Of a stretch of 8,141 nucleotides of DNA, positions 6,354 through 8,141 are shown one piece after another. The notes under the pieces are model-generated. The model saw only the letters and a program-made list of their open reading frames with translations. It did no database searches and was not told the DNA's origin. Both the position numbers and the translations under genes were made by a program. Position 1 is the stretch's first letter, and every line of letters starts with the position of its first letter. This stretch comes from Verrucomicrobiales bacterium (lineage in GTDB: Bacteria > Verrucomicrobiota > Verrucomicrobiia > Verrucomicrobiales > Akkermansiaceae): assembly GCA_002729295.1 (NCBI GenBank), contig PBTU01000133.1, positions 1 through 8,141 on the forward strand, given 5' to 3'.

Positions 6354-7508
6354 CTATTTGGATGAAATTGTGTAGATCCTGTGGTCGTGCGACAGGATGA
6401 GTATTTCACCTGAGGCGTCTAGGACAAAAGCGGTGGGACGGAACTTGGCCATCTTTTCGGGACGGATGAAGATCTTGGTGTTCTTGGGCTTTTGTCCCCC
6501 CTGATAGTCAAGGGCCCAGATCGTTCCAAATCCCCAATCGGCGTAGATGTATTGTCCCTTTAGGCCGGGAACTGCTTTGCCGTGATAGTGGTACCCGCCG
6601 GTGATTGAAATACCGTCTTGGCGGCCATATTCAAAGATGGGATCGATGAATGTGGACTCTTCTGGCGGGTCATCCTGACGAATGGTTTTGGCGTGAGTTC
6701 CTTCCATGAAGGACCAGCCGTAGTTGCCGCCTTTTTTGATGATGTCGATTTCTTCGTAATGTCCCTGTCCCACATCGGCGCACCAGAGTTCTTTGGTTTT
6801 GGGATGGAAGGAAAGTCCCCAGGGATTACGAAGTCCAAGGGCGAAGATTTCCGGATGCCAGCCTGGCTTGCCGAGAAAGGGGTTGTCTTTGGGGAGTCCG
6901 TAAGGGCGGTTACCACTGCGTGAGTCGGGATCAATACGGAGGATCTTACCGTTGTAGGCGAAGGTGTTTTGCGCGAGGCGTTGCACGTCGTTGCTTTTTC
7001 CTCCATCGCCGATCGCAATGTAAAGTAATCCGTCAGGCCCGAAGAGAATGTTGCCGGAATTGTGGTTCCAGTATGGTTGCGGGATTCGAAGAAGAACGCG
7101 TTCGGTGGAGGGGTCGGCTTTTGATGGATCATTCGCTGAGGCCTGCATTTCGCTCAGTAAGGTGTGCTTGGGCTCCTGAAGGGTGTAGTAGATGTAGAAT
7201 TTTCGGTTCTTGGCAAAGTTAGGATGGAAGGCGAGTCCGAGAAGGCCTTCTTCGAATTGCTTGTCGATGAGAGGGCGCGAGGTTAGGTCGAGAAAGGTGA
7301 CTTCTTTTGAAGAGCTGCGATCCTTTGGCAGAATCGTGATTTTTCCAAACTGCTGAACTAGAAAGAGTCGGTCAGAGCCATCGGGCGGAATGGCGAGGTC
7401 GACCGGGAGCTTGAGTTTCTGGTTTTCGAAAGTCTGCGTGAGTTTGATCTGCGGAGCTGCCGTAGCAAGGAGTGATACTGAGAAGAAAAGCGCGAGGATT
7501 GGTCTCAT
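6354..7508 (-). CDS. Exported PQQ-dependent sugar dehydrogenase (GSDH family)
   Basis: This 384-residue protein starts at the ATG at 7508-7506. A TTG at 7547 would add 13 residues with no signal-peptide logic. Residues 1-18 are a signal peptide (MRPILALFFSVSLLATAA). The rest is a six-bladed beta-propeller of the glucose/sorbosone dehydrogenase family: FLVQQFGKITIL (49-60), GLLGLAFHPNF (88-98), YWNHNSGNILFGPDGLLYIA (146-165) with His149 at the position of the catalytic base of soluble glucose dehydrogenase, IGDGG, FALGLRNPWGLSFHP (222-236), LWCADVGQGHYEEIDII (241-257), GNYGWSFMEG (261-270), and GGYHYHGKAVPGLKGQYIYA (304-323). Members oxidise aldose sugars at C1 in the periplasm with bound PQQ and calcium. 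No PQQ biosynthesis gene is in the window. It is the upstream gene of a likely two-gene transcript with the CE15 esterase. The exact sugar is unknown; in this phylum many homologues are uncharacterised. Confidence 0.9.
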   Translation of the reverse strand: MRPILALFFSVSLLATAAPQIKLTQTFENQKLKLPVDLAIPPDGSDRLFLVQQFGKITILPKDRSSSKEVTFLDLTSRPLIDKQFEEGLLGLAFHPNFAKNRKFYIYYTLQEPKHTLLSEMQASANDPSKADPSTERVLLRIPQPYWNHNSGNILFGPDGLLYIAIGDGGKSNDVQRLAQNTFAYNGKILRIDPDSRSGNRPYGLPKDNPFLGKPGWHPEIFALGLRNPWGLSFHPKTKELWCADVGQGHYEEIDIIKKGGNYGWSFMEGTHAKTIRQDDPPEESTFIDPIFEYGRQDGISITGGYHYHGKAVPGLKGQYIYADWGFGTIWALDYQGGQKPKNTKIFIRPEKMAKFRPTAFVLDASGEILILSHDHRIYTISSK

Positions 7509-7635
7509 GGTGCTATTCAAGAGAGAATTCTGGAATCTTGCAAGCAAGCGCTTAGGAAATAGGGGGATGCTGACTGCTTCATTCGTCTGGTTGATTTTGC
7601 TCGCCGAGGCTTTCTCTTTAGCTCAATTAATAGGG
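7509..7635. promoter_or_regulatory. Divergent intergenic region, dehydrogenase / sulfatase genes
   Basis: This stretch of about 127 bases separates two outward-reading genes and should hold both promoters. It contains an 8-bp perfect palindrome, CTTGCAAG, at 7537-7544, next to AAGCGCTT at 7546-7553, a possible operator but too short to call. A TTGATT at 7591-7596 could be a -35 for the sulfatase, but no good -10 follows at the right distance. If the sulfatase actually starts at 7567, the region shrinks to 58 bases. Confidence 0.25.
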
Positions 7636-8141
7636 ATGCATTTGAGGCTTTTATTAGGATTTTTCATGCTTGGATTATTGAGCATCGCTGAGGCATCCAG
7701 GCCCAATGTCGTTTTCATTCTGACTGATGATCAGAGGTCCGACGCTTTGAGTTGTATGGGGCATCCTCATTTGAAGACGCCGCGAATTGACCAGTTGGCC
7801 GCGGAAGGAGTCTTGTTTAAGAATCACTTCTGCACGACCTCTTTGTGCTCGCCGAGCCGGGCCTCGATTTTGGGAGGGCTGTATGCCCATTCGCACGGGG
7901 TGGTGAATAACTTCACGGATTACCCGAAGGATCTTCCGACCTTTCCGCGTCAGCTTCAGGGCGCGGGATATTCCACGGCCTACATTGGTAAGTGGCACAT
8001 GGGCGAAGCGGACGACAGTAAGCGTCCGGGCTTTGATCACTTCGTGACGCACCGGGGACAGGGGAAATATTTCGACACGGAGTTTAGGGCCAACGATGGC
8101 GAGCGAAAAGTGGTTCCCGGCTACTACACCACGGTGGTCAC
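7636..8141 (+). CDS. Exported sulfatase, Cys-type (partial, N-terminal)
   Basis: The first 168 residues of a type I sulfatase (alkaline-phosphatase superfamily) are present; the rest lies beyond the right edge. The start at ATG 7636 gives a canonical signal peptide (MHLRLLLGFFMLGLLSIAEA). The mature chain opens with RPNVVFILTDDQRSDALSCM, where Asp31 and Asp32 are the usual metal ligands. HFCTTSLCSPSRASILGG follows, in which Cys71-Ser-Pro-Ser-Arg75 is the CxPxR motif whose cysteine is converted to formylglycine. The second signature, GYSTAYIGKWHMG (111-123), places Lys119 and His121 as substrate and sulfate ligands. It should hydrolyse sulfate esters, probably on a glycan. Activity needs a formylglycine-generating enzyme or anSME encoded elsewhere. 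An in-frame ATG at 7567 would add 23 residues with a second hydrophobic stretch, so the start is somewhat uncertain. The subfamily cannot be named from the N-terminus alone. Confidence 0.92.
   Translation, partial: MHLRLLLGFFMLGLLSIAEASRPNVVFILTDDQRSDALSCMGHPHLKTPRIDQLAAEGVLFKNHFCTTSLCSPSRASILGGLYAHSHGVVNNFTDYPKDLPTFPRQLQGAGYSTAYIGKWHMGEADDSKRPGFDHFVTHRGQGKYFDTEFRANDGERKVVPGYYTTVV

Noticed and set aside
7675..8052. A 125-codon open frame on the minus strand inside the sulfatase
   Set aside because: The plus strand here carries both sulfatase signatures; the antisense product is Arg-rich and featureless, as expected of a shadow frame.

Overview
The window looks like a piece of chromosome from a Verrucomicrobiota bacterium, or possibly a close PVC relative. 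The evidence is the mix of families: an exported ThuA-like protein next to remnants resembling the C-terminal module of planctomycete/verrucomicrobial haem-binding proteins, a CE15-type esterase, a PQQ-dependent sugar dehydrogenase, a Cys-type sulfatase, and an SHD1-like small domain. No ribosomal, tRNA or other marker gene is present, so the assignment rests on gene style and is an inference. Every gene starts with a plausible signal peptide, so the whole region encodes exported proteins.

Layout from left to right. Positions 1-697 (minus) hold the N-terminal 232 residues of an exported protein with an SHD1-like segment, cut by the window edge. Positions 698-886 are non-coding apart from a gene-like tail in one minus frame (780-884). 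Positions 887-1417 (minus) encode an exported VOC/glyoxalase-fold protein. It is divergent from a ThuA-domain protein at 1500-2528 (plus). The ThuA gene ends just after a run of eight A, and recognisable protein sequence continues in another frame and then another (2518-2855), so it looks like the intact front of a longer, broken multidomain gene. A 744-residue acetylxylan-esterase-like hydrolase follows (2890-5124, plus). It has one complete and one apparently dead alpha/beta-hydrolase unit.

The hydrolase gene converges on and overlaps by 16 bp a CE15 glucuronoyl-esterase-like gene (5109-6344, minus). That gene lies 9 bp downstream of a PQQ-dependent sugar dehydrogenase gene (6354-7508, minus), and the two are probably one transcript. 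After a divergent gap of about 127 bp, a sulfatase begins (7636, plus) and runs off the right edge.

The common theme is export of enzymes that strip ester and sulfate decorations from polysaccharides and oxidise released sugars. Acetyl-ester and glucuronoyl-ester removal would act together on glucuronoxylan or a similar acidic heteropolysaccharide. The sulfatase would suit a sulfated, for example algal, substrate. No glycoside hydrolase, SusC/D-like transporter or regulator is in view, so a polysaccharide-utilisation role is an inference. I found no phage, insertion sequence, CRISPR array or RNA gene, and nothing that clearly qualifies as a new biological system. The most unusual items are the broken ThuA gene, the half-degenerate tandem hydrolase, and the unexplained coding-like tail at 780-884.
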